The notes under the pieces were generated by a model. That model worked only from the letters and a program-made list of their open reading frames with translations. It ran no database searches and was not told the DNA's origin. The position numbers were made by a program, and so were the translations under genes. A stretch of DNA of 15,955 nucleotides from an uncultured Phascolarctobacterium sp. (GTDB lineage: Bacteria > Bacillota > Negativicutes > Acidaminococcales > Acidaminococcaceae). Below are positions 1-7,141 of this stretch, in pieces. The first letter of the stretch is position 1. Each line of letters starts with the position of its first letter. The stretch spans positions 1 to 15,955 of the forward strand of contig NZ_CAJMEH010000051.1 in assembly GCF_905212365.1 (NCBI RefSeq). The letters run 5' to 3'.

Positions 1-1
1 C

Positions 2-367
2 CATTGGCAGCTGGCGCAGCAGCTTGGCGTGACCCGCCTGCACCTGCCGCTGAAAAATTTACTTGCGCTGCCGCCCTCAAGCCGCAGCTTTTTCAGCGAC
101 ATCAGCGTTTCCGTCCACAGTTTGGAGGAAGCGCGGCAAGCCGTAGAATGCGGCGCAACGCAGCTGGTCGCCGGGCACATTTACGCCACAAGCTGCAAGC
201 CCGGCCTGCCGCCGCGAGGGCTGGATTTTCTGCGCCAAATCTGCCGCAGCAGCCACATGCCGGTTTACGCCATCGGCGGCGTAGGGCTTAACGCCGCGCA
301 ATGGCAGGAATTGCGGGAGTGCGGCGCCGCAGGAGCCTGCATTATGTCGGCCTATATGCAAATTTAA
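2..367 (+). CDS. tenI: TenI/ThiE-family protein, 3' part (probable thiazole tautomerase)
   Basis: The C-terminal ~121 residues of a TIM-barrel protein of the thiamine phosphate synthase/TenI family; the reading frame is open to the left edge, so the start lies outside the window. Visible family features are a segment with SVHSLEEARQAVECGA, the loop GHIYATSCKPGLPPRG (His codon at 176-178) and the phosphate-binding turn YAIGGV, followed by GAAGACIMSA near the end. The GHxxxTxCKxGLxxRG pattern is closer to what I recall of Bacillus TenI, where that His takes part in thiazole phosphate tautomerisation, than to ThiE, which usually has TxTK. I therefore prefer TenI, but ThiE in a thiamine operon remains possible. 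It acts in the cytoplasm in thiamine biosynthesis. It is the only plus-strand gene here and converges on alr. The stop is TAA at 365-367, immediately followed by a terminator. Confidence 0.75.
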   Translation, partial: HWQLAQQLGVTRLHLPLKNLLALPPSSRSFFSDISVSVHSLEEARQAVECGATQLVAGHIYATSCKPGLPPRGLDFLRQICRSSHMPVYAIGGVGLNAAQWQELRECGAAGACIMSAYMQI

Positions 368-454
368 AAAACGCAGAGAATTTTGCGCCGCCTCCCAGCG
401 TCAGATTTTTGAGTCTGACTTCGCGGGGACCGGTACATTTTTCTCTGCGTTTTT
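367..454 (+). terminator. Long imperfect hairpin, likely terminator after tenI
   Basis: A 14-bp perfect inverted repeat (367-380 with 441-454, core CGCAGAGAA/TTCTCTGCG) encloses further pairing: CCG 388-390 with CGG 431-433, TCCC 393-396 with GGGA 426-429, and GTCAGA 400-405 with TCTGAC 414-419. The right arm ends in a T5 tract, so it can terminate the plus-strand gene. The A-run on the left arm gives a T-run for transcripts arriving on the minus strand. It is much longer than a minimal terminator. Confidence 0.65.
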
Positions 455-473
455 GCTTGCGCAAATTTAGTTT

Positions 474-518
474 TTAAAAAGAAAAAAGGACTGCCTTTGG
501 AAAAATCCTCCGGCAGCC
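474..518 (-). terminator. Second intrinsic terminator for alr
   Basis: Read on the minus strand, a stem pairs 488-495 with 512-518 (CTGCC with GGCAG, one A/C mismatch, then G-C), with a small inner GGA/TCC stem. It is followed by a T-rich tail, T6 then C then T5 (474-487). It lies ~50 bases past the alr stop, as a backup to the hairpin that overlaps the stop codon. Confidence 0.7.
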
Positions 519-540
519 ATAAAATAAGGGAAAGCGTAAG

Positions 541-571
541 GAAGAAAAACGCCGTCTGCGTGCAGCGTTTT
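541..571 (-). terminator. First intrinsic terminator, overlapping the alr stop
   Basis: AAAACGC at 546-552 pairs with GCGTTTT at 565-571, with an inner CTGC/GCAG alternative. On the minus strand the stem is followed by T-rich sequence. The right arm includes the first base of the alr stop-codon region, so termination would occur right after the gene. Confidence 0.55.
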
Positions 572-1688
572 AATTGCCGCGTACATATTCACGCGGCACT
601 CGCGGACTTACATTGCAAACGATTTCATAGCAAATGGTATCCGCCCATTCGGCGACCAGCTCCATCGGCAGCTCGCGGCCGCCAAAGACGACTACCTCGC
701 TGCCCAGCTGCACTCCGGGAATATCCGTAACGTCCAGCATGACCTGGTCCATGCAGACCTTGCCCACAATGGGGGCCCGCATACCGTTAATCATCATATA
801 GCCCTTATTGGACAAGCGTCGGCTCACGCCGTCGGCATAGCCGATGGGCACGGTGGCGATAACGCTTGTGCGGGGCGTAGTATAAGTGCGGCCATAACCG
901 ATGGTATTACCGGCAGGCAGCGTTTTGACAAAGCTGACCTGGGTTTTTACCGTCATGACCGGTTCAAAATTTTTGTAGCAATCTATCATATGCGCAGGAT
1001 GCAGGCCGTACAGGGTTATGCCCTGACGCACCATATCCAGCTGATATTCCTGCAGCTCCGTCAAAGCGGCGCTGTTGGCTATATGGCGAATGGGCACATG
1101 CACGCCCTCGGCTTCGATTAAAGCCAAGGCCTCCTGAAAGCGGGCGAACTGATACGCGGCATACTGCTTATCGTCGGCGTCAGCCGTAGCGAAATGAGAA
1201 AAGACGCCTTCGATATAAATTCCCGGCAGCGAAGCGGCCAGCTTGGCAAAGCGTCCGGCGTCGCGCACATGCACGCCGATGCGGTGCATACCGGTATCCA
1301 CGGCAATGTGAATTTTCGCCCTGGTATGCAGCTTCACAGCCGCCGCATTTAATGCATACAGCCTTTCTTCGTCAAAAACCGCATGACTGATATCGTAGCG
1401 CACGCAAATATCGGCCACCTCCGGCAGCAGCGAGCCCAGCACCAAAATAGGCTGGTCAATCCCGGCGTCGCGCAGCTTGATAGCCTCCTGCAATAAAGCG
1501 ACTGCAAAAAAATCAGCTCCGTTGCGCGCCGCCTCCTGAGCCACGCGCACCGCGCCATGACCGTAGGCGTCCGCCTTAACCACGGCGCACAGTTTGGTAG
1601 TCGGCTTGAGGTTGGCCTTGGCCGTCTGCACATTATGAGCTATAGCGTCAAGATTAATTTCCGCCCACGCGCCGCGCTGAATATGCAT
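570..1688 (-). CDS. alr: Alanine racemase
   Basis: PLP-dependent racemase converting L-alanine to D-alanine in the cytoplasm for peptidoglycan precursors. The 372-residue length is typical of the family. The N-terminal TIM-barrel contains AVVKADAYGHG, with the PLP-linking Lys38. Tyr265 in IGYGRTY is the second catalytic base, at the same number as in the well-studied Bacillus enzyme. DTGMHRIG (Arg136) and VCMDQ (Cys312-Asp314) are further active-site motifs. The start is ATG at 1688, eight bases after an AGGAGG site. Upstream is a leader of over 100 bases with a terminator-like hairpin just before the ribosome binding site. Downstream are two tandem terminators facing the convergent tenI gene. 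It appears to be a single-gene unit with its own promoter, though read-through from the PFOR unit is possible. Confidence 0.97.
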   Translation of the reverse strand: MHIQRGAWAEINLDAIAHNVQTAKANLKPTTKLCAVVKADAYGHGAVRVAQEAARNGADFFAVALLQEAIKLRDAGIDQPILVLGSLLPEVADICVRYDISHAVFDEERLYALNAAAVKLHTRAKIHIAVDTGMHRIGVHVRDAGRFAKLAASLPGIYIEGVFSHFATADADDKQYAAYQFARFQEALALIEAEGVHVPIRHIANSAALTELQEYQLDMVRQGITLYGLHPAHMIDCYKNFEPVMTVKTQVSFVKTLPAGNTIGYGRTYTTPRTSVIATVPIGYADGVSRRLSNKGYMMINGMRAPIVGKVCMDQVMLDVTDIPGVQLGSEVVVFGGRELPMELVAEWADTICYEIVCNVSPRVPREYVRGN

Positions 1689-1715
1689 GTAATCGCCTCC
1701 TGCCTGAAGATACTC

Positions 1716-1752
1716 AAAAAATAAGCCGCAGACAAAGCGTTCTTGCTGCGGC
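1716..1752 (-). terminator. Terminator-like hairpin in the alr leader
   Basis: CTGCGGC (1746-1752) pairs perfectly with GCCGCAG (1725-1731) over 7 bp. On the minus strand it is followed by TTA and then six T (1716-1721). It ends about 28 bases before the alr start codon and immediately precedes the alr ribosome binding site, leaving no room for a promoter between it and alr. It is either the end of the PFOR/small-ORF transcript with partial read-through, or an attenuator in the alr leader. Confidence 0.6.
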
Positions 1753-1764
1753 GTTAGTTCACAC

Positions 1765-1799
1765 TACAGTTTTCGGCTGACGCCAGTAAACAAACTGTA
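1765..1799 (-). repeat. 8-bp inverted repeat in the alr leader
   Basis: TACAGTTT (1765-1772) and AAACTGTA (1792-1799) are a perfect inverted repeat with a 19-base spacer. It sits at or just after the predicted alr transcription start, so it could be a leader stem-loop or an operator. The spacer holds GGCGT (minus strand, 1780-1784), which could instead pair with ACGCC at 1750-1754, overlapping one arm of the following terminator stem. Confidence 0.45.
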
Positions 1800-1833
1800 T
1801 TATAAGAATATATCTTGTAGATGATTTTGTCAA
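1799..1833 (-). promoter_or_regulatory. Probable alr promoter
   Basis: On the minus strand a perfect TTGACA (1828-1833) is followed, 15 bases later, by TATATT (1807-1812) and, 23 bases later, by a perfect TATAAT (1799-1804). Neither spacing is ideal, so the exact -10 is uncertain. The AT-rich setting just downstream of the small Cys-rich gene and upstream of the alr leader supports a promoter here. Confidence 0.5.
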
Positions 1834-1848
1834 TGATATAATGATATT

Positions 1849-1998
1849 TTATTTTTTATGTGAAGCACAGCCCTTGGCATAGGGGCAGTCCTGACAGCCG
1901 CCGCAGCGCCTCTGGCCGCCGTACTTTTTGCCAAAGTAACGGCGCGCCGCCAGCACCAGCAGCAGAGCGGCTGCCGCGCCTGCGATATAATATGCCAT
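1849..1998 (-). CDS. Small Cys-rich membrane-anchored peptide (FeoB-associated-like)
   Basis: A 49-residue ORF with a good ribosome binding site (GGAGGC, 6-7 bases before ATG at 1998). Residues 2-18 form one hydrophobic helix (YYIAGAAAALLLVLAA), followed by a basic stretch (RRYFGKKYGGQRR). It ends in a tail with four cysteines, C32-x2-C35-x2-C38-x5-C44, in CGGCQDCPYAKGC. The single-helix plus CxxCxxC layout matches the small FeoB-associated Cys-rich proteins, whose role is unclear. No feoB is in this window. It starts 18 bases after the PFOR stop and is likely co-transcribed with it, so a link to iron or to PFOR Fe-S clusters is a guess from position. The frame, start signal and composition make it convincing as a real gene despite its size. 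Confidence 0.8.
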   Translation of the reverse strand: MAYYIAGAAAALLLVLAARRYFGKKYGGQRRCGGCQDCPYAKGCASHKK

Positions 1999-2016
1999 AG
2001 CCGTGCCTCCTTAATT

Positions 2017-5000
2017 TTATTCCTTGCCTGCCAGCTTTTTATAGCCGTCCAGGCGTTCCTTAGCGTCCTTTTCCGTCTTCTCAAACAAAGCCTCGGCAGT
2101 GTCGGGGAACATCTTTTGCAAGGAGCTGAAGCGAACCTCGCCCATGAGGAACTCGCGGAAGTTTTGCGTCGGCTCCTTGGAATCCAGAATGAACGGATTC
2201 TTGCCTGCTGCCTTCAGCTCCGGATTGTAGCGATAGGTTGCCCAGTAGCCGCAATCCACAGCACGCTTTTCTTCCAGCTGGCTGCAGCCCATGCCCACCT
2301 TCAGGCCGTGGTTGATGCAGGGCGCGTAAGCGATAATCAGGGACGGGCCTTCATAAGCCTCGGCCTCGGCAATAGCCTTCAGCGTTTGGTTCTTATCTGC
2401 GCCCATAGCTACCTGAGCCACATAAACGTAGCCGTAGCTCATAGCCATCATGCCCAAATCTTTCTTCTTAGTCTTTTTGCCGCTGGCAGCGAATTTGGCG
2501 ATAGCGGCAGTCGGAGTGGATTTGGAGGATTGACCGCCGGTATTGGAATAAACCTCGGTATCGAATACCATGACGTTAACATTCTCGCCGGAAGCCAAAA
2601 CATGATCCAAACCGCCATAGCCAATATCGTAAGCCCAGCCGTCGCCGCCGAAAATCCAGTGGCTGCGTTTTACGAAGAATTGCTTTTCAGCATACAGAGC
2701 GGCGCATTTATCGCAGTCGTCCTTGTATTTTTCCAAAGCTGCGGTCAAAGCGTCGGCGCGCTCGCGAGTGCCTTCGCTCTCGTTCATATGCTCCAGCCAA
2801 GCGGTAGCAGCCTCGCGCAGGTCTGCGGGGGCCTGTTCCAGCGGCATAGCCTTAATCATTTCGGCTACGCGCTCGCGGGATTGCTTAACGCCCAGGAACA
2901 TACCCAAGCCGTATTCGGCGTTATCCTCAAAGAGGGAGTTTGCCCAGCTGGGACCATGACCGGCGCAGTTTTTGGTGTACGGCATGGAGGGAGCGGACGC
3001 GCCCCAAATGGAGGTACAGCCAGTAGCGTTGGCAATCATCATACGGTCGCCTACCAGCTGAGTTACCAGCTTAGCGTAAGGAGTTTCGCCGCAGCCTGCG
3101 CAGGCGCCGCTGAATTCCAGCAAGGGCTTTTCAAATTGAATGCCCTTCATAGTCTTTTTATTTAAAGGATTATCCTTAGGCGCAACGGTATGCTGGCTGT
3201 ATTCCCAAGCTTCGGTCTTAGGCAGCTGGCTTTCCAGCGGCTTCATAACGAGAGCCTTGGCTTTGGGAGCCGGGCAAACCTGAGCGCAGTTGCCGCAGCC
3301 GGTGCAGTCCAAAGGCGAAATAGTAATGGCGAAGTTCATGCCCTTAGCGCCGATAGCAGGCTTGGACGGCAAGGTTGCCGGAGCCTCGGCAGCTTCTTCC
3401 TCCGTCATCAAAACGGGACGGATAGCTGCGTGCGGGCAAACAAAGGCGCACTGGTTACATTGAATGCAGCTGTCAATCTGCCATTCGGGAACGTTGATAG
3501 CGATGCCGCGTTTTTCATAAGCGGAGGTGCCGCTGGGGAAGGTGCCGTCGGCATAATCCTTAAAGGCGCTGACGGGCAGCTTGTCGCCCTCCAGGCGGTT
3601 CATGGGAACCAGCAGCTTATCTACGAAATCATTGCCGGTAGCGGCGGCGACAGGAGTATCGGCAGCCTCGGCCCAGGAAGCGGGAACATCTACCTTGACG
3701 ATAGCGTTGATGCCCTTGTCGATAGCAGCGTTATTCATATCGACGACGTTCTGGCCCTTCTTGCCGTAGGAATGCTCTACGGCGTCCTTCAGATACTTCA
3801 CAGCATCATCCAAAGGAATAATATCAGCCAGCTTGAAGAAAGCCGACTGCATAATCATGTTGATGCGACCGCCCAGGCCGATTTCCTGCGCAATCTTCAC
3901 GGCGTCGATAATATAGAATTTAACATCGTTCTCGGCAATGTAGCGTTTCAGCTGGCCGGGAAGCTGTTCGTCCAGCTCGTCCGCAGTCCAGGTGCAGTTG
4001 AGCAGGAAGGTGCCGCCCTTTTTCAGGCCGGAGGTAACGTCATAGCCGTGAACATAGGACTGATTATGCACGGCTACAAAATCGGCTCTGTCGATAAGAT
4101 ACGGAGCCATAATCGGCGTATGACCGAAACGCAGATGGGAAACGGTTACGCCGCCGGACTTTTTACTATCGTAGGAGAAATAGCCTTGAGCGTACATATC
4201 CGTATAGTCGCCGATGATTTTAATAGCGCTCTTATTAGCGCCGACAGTACCGTCGCTGCCCAAGCCCCAGAACTTGCAGGCTTTAGTGCCGGCAGCAGTT
4301 ACGTCCACGCCCTCAACTCTGGGCAGAGAGGTATGGGACAAATCGTCGGTAATGGAAATAGTGAAATTGTTTTTCGGCTCGGCAGCAGCCAGATTATCAA
4401 ATACGGCCACGATATCGCCGGGCAGCAGATCTTTGGAGCCTAAGCCGTAACGGCCGCCGATAATCAACGGCTGGCGGTCGCTGGTGTAGAAAGCGGCGCG
4501 CACGTCCAAATACAGCGGTTCGCCAAAGGAGCCGGGCTCTTTGGTGCGATCCAGAACGGCAATGCGCTTTACAGTCTGCGGAATAGCGTCCATAAAATGC
4601 TTTACGCTGAAGGGACGATACAGATGTACGCACAGTACGCCGACCTTTTTTCCTTCGGCATTGAGCGCTTCCACAACGGTGCGCGCGGTTTCCGTGCTGG
4701 AGCCCATGGTAATGATGATATTTTCAGCATCGTCAGCGCCGTAATAATTAAACAGATGATATTCGCGGCCGGTCAGCTCTTTAATTTTGCCCATATATTC
4801 TTCCACGATTTCCGGCAGCTCTTCATAATAGCTGTTGACAGCCTCGCGGGTTTGGAAATAAATATCCGGGTTCTGCGCCGTGCCACGGATAACAGGATTA
4901 TCCGGGTTCAAGCCGCGTTTGCGGAACGCTGCAACGGCATCCTTATCCAGCAGCTTAGCCAGATCATCGTAATCCAAAACCTCGATTTTTTGAATCTCAT

Positions 5001-5529
5001 GGGATGTACGGAAGCCGTCAAAGAAATTGAGGAAGGGCACACGGCCTTTAATAGCGGATAAATGCGCTACGCCGGCTAAATCCATAACCTCCTGCACACT
5101 GCCTTCGGCCAGCAGGGCAAAGCCGGTCTGACGGGCGGCCATAACGTCCTGATGGTCGCCGAAGATGGACAGAGAGCTGGTAGCCAGCGCGCGGGCAGAT
5201 ACATGGAATACGGCGGGCAGCAGCTCGCCGGCCATTTTATACATATTAGGAATCATCAGCAGCAAGCCCTGGGATGCAGTGTAGGTAGTCGTCAGCGCGC
5301 CGGATTGCAAAGAGCCGTGCACTGCGCCGGAGGCGCCGGCCTCGGACTGCATTTCCAACAGCTTAACTGATTGACCAAAAATATTCTTTTTGCCTTGAGC
5401 AGACCATTCGTCTACTACCTCCGCCATGGGAGAGGACGGCGTAATGGGATAAATTGCGGCAACATCAGTAAAAGCGTAAGAGATATACGCAGCGGCAGTG
5501 TTGCCATCCATAGTTTTCATTTTGACCAT
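2017..5529 (-). CDS. nifJ: Pyruvate:ferredoxin (flavodoxin) oxidoreductase
   Basis: A 1170-residue single-chain PFOR that oxidatively decarboxylates pyruvate to acetyl-CoA and CO2 and reduces ferredoxin or flavodoxin, central to anaerobic metabolism. The N-terminal pyruvate-binding domain has YPITPSSPMAE (Thr30). Near residues 100-125 is VSARALATSSLSIFGDHQD. Two [4Fe-4S] clusters of the ferredoxin-like domain lie near residue 686 (CIQCNQCAFVCP) and near 741 (CTGCGNCAQVCP). A proximal-cluster motif CAGCGE is near 806, and a fourth Cys is probably the one in APCINHG near 1071. The thiamine diphosphate site is GGDGWAYDIGYGG near 961 with the SNTGGQSSKSTPT loop. The length is normal for the family and no lesion is visible. 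The start ATG at 5529 follows an AAGAAGGG site by 8 bases. It has its own promoter and is separated from the upstream usp genes by a terminator. The Cys-rich peptide follows 18 bases downstream. Confidence 0.97.
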   Translation of the reverse strand: MVKMKTMDGNTAAAYISYAFTDVAAIYPITPSSPMAEVVDEWSAQGKKNIFGQSVKLLEMQSEAGASGAVHGSLQSGALTTTYTASQGLLLMIPNMYKMAGELLPAVFHVSARALATSSLSIFGDHQDVMAARQTGFALLAEGSVQEVMDLAGVAHLSAIKGRVPFLNFFDGFRTSHEIQKIEVLDYDDLAKLLDKDAVAAFRKRGLNPDNPVIRGTAQNPDIYFQTREAVNSYYEELPEIVEEYMGKIKELTGREYHLFNYYGADDAENIIITMGSSTETARTVVEALNAEGKKVGVLCVHLYRPFSVKHFMDAIPQTVKRIAVLDRTKEPGSFGEPLYLDVRAAFYTSDRQPLIIGGRYGLGSKDLLPGDIVAVFDNLAAAEPKNNFTISITDDLSHTSLPRVEGVDVTAAGTKACKFWGLGSDGTVGANKSAIKIIGDYTDMYAQGYFSYDSKKSGGVTVSHLRFGHTPIMAPYLIDRADFVAVHNQSYVHGYDVTSGLKKGGTFLLNCTWTADELDEQLPGQLKRYIAENDVKFYIIDAVKIAQEIGLGGRINMIMQSAFFKLADIIPLDDAVKYLKDAVEHSYGKKGQNVVDMNNAAIDKGINAIVKVDVPASWAEAADTPVAAATGNDFVDKLLVPMNRLEGDKLPVSAFKDYADGTFPSGTSAYEKRGIAINVPEWQIDSCIQCNQCAFVCPHAAIRPVLMTEEEAAEAPATLPSKPAIGAKGMNFAITISPLDCTGCGNCAQVCPAPKAKALVMKPLESQLPKTEAWEYSQHTVAPKDNPLNKKTMKGIQFEKPLLEFSGACAGCGETPYAKLVTQLVGDRMMIANATGCTSIWGASAPSMPYTKNCAGHGPSWANSLFEDNAEYGLGMFLGVKQSRERVAEMIKAMPLEQAPADLREAATAWLEHMNESEGTRERADALTAALEKYKDDCDKCAALYAEKQFFVKRSHWIFGGDGWAYDIGYGGLDHVLASGENVNVMVFDTEVYSNTGGQSSKSTPTAAIAKFAASGKKTKKKDLGMMAMSYGYVYVAQVAMGADKNQTLKAIAEAEAYEGPSLIIAYAPCINHGLKVGMGCSQLEEKRAVDCGYWATYRYNPELKAAGKNPFILDSKEPTQNFREFLMGEVRFSSLQKMFPDTAEALFEKTEKDAKERLDGYKKLAGKE

Positions 5530-5591
5530 TAAATTCCCTTCTTTCCAAATGTACTTCTAAATTATAAATTAAGCGCTTGACCTTATTCAGA

Positions 5592-5608
5592 GCCGGTCCT
5601 AATCCGGC
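5592..5608 (-). promoter_or_regulatory. Stem-loop at the predicted 5' end of the PFOR mRNA
   Basis: GCCGG (5592-5596) pairs with CCGGC (5604-5608), with a 7-base loop. It begins within a few bases of the start site expected from the -10 box at 5619-5624, so the transcript would begin with a hairpin. A further palindrome AAGCGCTT lies closer to the gene. A 5'-terminal hairpin could stabilise this long, presumably abundant mRNA; that role is inference. Confidence 0.4.
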
Positions 5609-5618
5609 CGACACATTT

Positions 5619-5647
5619 AGTATACACTATTCGTTGTGTTTTGTAAA
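5619..5647 (-). promoter_or_regulatory. Promoter of the PFOR gene
   Basis: On the minus strand, -35 TTTACA (5642-5647) and -10 TATACT (5619-5624) each match the sigma-70/sigma-A consensus at five of six positions with an exact 17-base spacer. The leader to the ATG would be about 80 bases. It lies downstream of the usp terminator, consistent with an independent transcript. Confidence 0.75.
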
Positions 5648-5711
5648 ACCAAAAGCCGCAGTAAACGATGATGTATACAGAATTTTTACAAGTATGGCTT
5701 GAATGTAGCAT

Positions 5712-5743
5712 AAAAAGCTCCGGCAGGAACCCCACCGGAGCTT
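5712..5743 (-). terminator. Intrinsic terminator of the usp pair
   Basis: AAGCTCCGG (5715-5723) and CCGGAGCTT (5735-5743) form a perfect 9-bp stem with an 11-base loop. On the minus strand it is followed by a T5 run ending at 5712. It begins 8 bases after the stop of the downstream usp gene and isolates the pair from PFOR. Confidence 0.9.
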
Positions 5744-5750
5744 GATCTTT

Positions 5751-6167
5751 TCATTTTACGATTGTTACGGGAACGGTCGCGCCCTCCAAAACCACCTGGC
5801 TGACGCTGCTGCGGAACAGCCCCTCCAGCACGCCCATGCCGCGGCTGCCCAAAACGATGCCGTCGCATTTTTCCTCCTGCACCGTCTGCAGAATATTTTC
5901 GGCAATATTGCCGCCGTTTTCCAGCAAATAGGTACAGTCGATATTTTTCGCCAGCATCATAGCGTGAGCCGAATCCAGCACCTCGTCGCCTATCTGGGCG
6001 TACAGGCAATCGCCGTCGGCTGCAACGACAGGCTGCGTATGATGTCCCGAAGAAACCGTCATGACCACCAGACTGCCCCCGCTCAGCGAAACTAAAGCGC
6101 AGGCGTATTCCAACGCTCTCCAAGAATAATCCGTACCGTCAATCGGTACCAAAATGCGGCGCAGCAT
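5751..6167 (-). CDS. Universal stress protein (UspA family), second of a pair
   Basis: A 138-residue single Usp domain, a small cytoplasmic protein of the adenine-nucleotide alpha-hydrolase fold. The N-terminal strand RILVPIDGTDYSWRAL carries the Asp10 that contacts nucleotide in ATP-binding members. The C-terminal signature is G107-S-R-G110 followed by nine residues and then Ser120-Ser121. In the usual GxxGx9G(S/T) motif the third position is Gly; here it is Ser, so nucleotide binding may be altered. Start ATG at 6167 lies one base after the stop codon of the preceding usp gene (TAA A ATG), with only a weak ribosome binding site, so translation is probably coupled. A strong terminator follows. 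The specific stress or partner cannot be read from sequence. Confidence 0.92.
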   Translation of the reverse strand: MLRRILVPIDGTDYSWRALEYACALVSLSGGSLVVMTVSSGHHTQPVVAADGDCLYAQIGDEVLDSAHAMMLAKNIDCTYLLENGGNIAENILQTVQEEKCDGIVLGSRGMGVLEGLFRSSVSQVVLEGATVPVTIVK

Positions 6168-6168
6168 T

Positions 6169-6606
6169 TTATTTCACAATGAGAACGGGAACGCTGGCAT
6201 ACTGGGATACCTTGGAGCTTACGCTGCCCAGGAAAAATTCGGCAATGCCGGACAGACCGCGGCTGCCAATAACGATAGCGTCGGCGTTGGCCTTTTTCGC
6301 CAAAGCGATAATGCGCTCGGATGGATGCCCTACCTCCAAAGTAAATTCAATTTTATGGGGATAGTCGGCCAATCTTTCTTCGGCCATCTCCAAAACTTTA
6401 TCGCCAACCTTTTCCAGCTCGTTATTGCCCTGAGTAATAGTAGCGTGATCTAAAGGAACCGCCAGCAAAGCGGCGTTATTATACGGTTGAATTACGTTTA
6501 CTACCAGCAGCTCGCTGGCAAATTTTTCACCCAGCTGCACAGCTGTGGACAAAGCTCTCCAAGAGCCCTCGCTGCCATCAACAGGAATAAGAATTTTCGT
6601 AAACAT
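6169..6606 (-). CDS. Universal stress protein (UspA family), first of a pair
   Basis: A 145-residue Usp domain starting KILIPVDGSEGSWRAL and carrying a complete ATP-binding signature, G114-S-R-G117 then nine residues then G127-S128, so it is expected to bind ATP. I chose ATG at 6606 because a GGAGG site lies 8 bases before it; an upstream in-frame ATG at 6621 would overlap that site and adds only five residues. It is clearly paralogous to the next gene (shared PVDG/PIDG, W16-RAL, GSRG), but the two have diverged substantially. Upstream, 6607-6713 is a 107-base gap that must hold any promoter; I see only weak candidates (for example TTGGCA, 17 bases, TATGGA). Read-through from the membrane-protein gene is also possible. 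Confidence 0.93.
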   Translation of the reverse strand: MFTKILIPVDGSEGSWRALSTAVQLGEKFASELLVVNVIQPYNNAALLAVPLDHATITQGNNELEKVGDKVLEMAEERLADYPHKIEFTLEVGHPSERIIALAKKANADAIVIGSRGLSGIAEFFLGSVSSKVSQYASVPVLIVK

Positions 6607-6713
6607 ATAAAGCACCTCCATAGTGTTGCATTAGCTATTTGCCAAACGAAAGATGCAGCTCAAACATCCTTATACTATATTATTCTGTTTGCAGCGGCGT
6701 TTTTCCTGCTTTT

Positions 6714-7100
6714 TTATTTGCCGCCGCGATTTTTTCTTGCGGCGTGAATGCGCGCGGATTTTTTGCTGAACTTTTTCGGCTCCGCTGCCAGCTGCGCCAG
6801 CTCGCTGGGAGATTTTTTAGCTTCGGCAAAGTTTTCGCCCTTAACAAAACGAAAGTACAGCGCGATAGCGGCGCAGGCCAGCAATGGCAGACCGCCGACC
6901 AGATAACGGTAGCCGCTGGGCGCGGCCATCGTAATAAAATCATAGATAACGATGCAGGCGGGCACTAAAATAATCTGTCCCAGCCGCGAAGCGAAACCCT
7001 CCTTGCCCATAAAGCGCACTACCATGCCATAAGCTAAAAAGGCCACGCTGAAGGACACAAAGGACATAAACACCAAGAACGCAAAGAATTCAAAATTCAC
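6714..7100 (-). CDS. Small membrane protein of unknown function
   Basis: A 128-residue protein starting at GTG (7100), with AAGGAAGG about ten bases upstream. Hydrophobic segments at about residues 5-29, 40-60 and 66-86 suggest three membrane helices. The C-terminal 40 residues are strongly basic (KK, RK, RGGK) and probably face the cytoplasm. I do not recognise a named family. It begins 41 bases after the stop of the FAD protein gene with no terminator between, so it is likely the last gene of the DUF697-FAD-membrane protein set. Codon usage resembles its neighbours. No catalytic motif is visible. Confidence 0.75.
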   Translation of the reverse strand: MNFEFFAFLVFMSFVSFSVAFLAYGMVVRFMGKEGFASRLGQIILVPACIVIYDFITMAAPSGYRYLVGGLPLLACAAIALYFRFVKGENFAEAKKSPSELAQLAAEPKKFSKKSARIHAARKNRGGK

Positions 7101-7141
7101 TCTTTAAACACCTTCCTTAATATTGCCTGCGGATAAAATTT

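Noticed and set aside
1689..1848. T-box or known riboswitch before alr
   Set aside because: No T-box AGGGTGGNACCGCG-like sequence and no aptamer I recognise; only the hairpins described as a possible attenuator.
2116..5061. Long plus-strand open frames (about 349, 417 and 154 residues) opposite the PFOR gene
   Set aside because: They are antisense to an intact, motif-complete PFOR, have no family features and are explained by codon bias on the coding strand.
6607..6713. Strong promoter for the usp pair
   Set aside because: Candidate boxes (TTGGCA with TATGGA, or TATAGT without a -35) match poorly, so none was listed as a feature.
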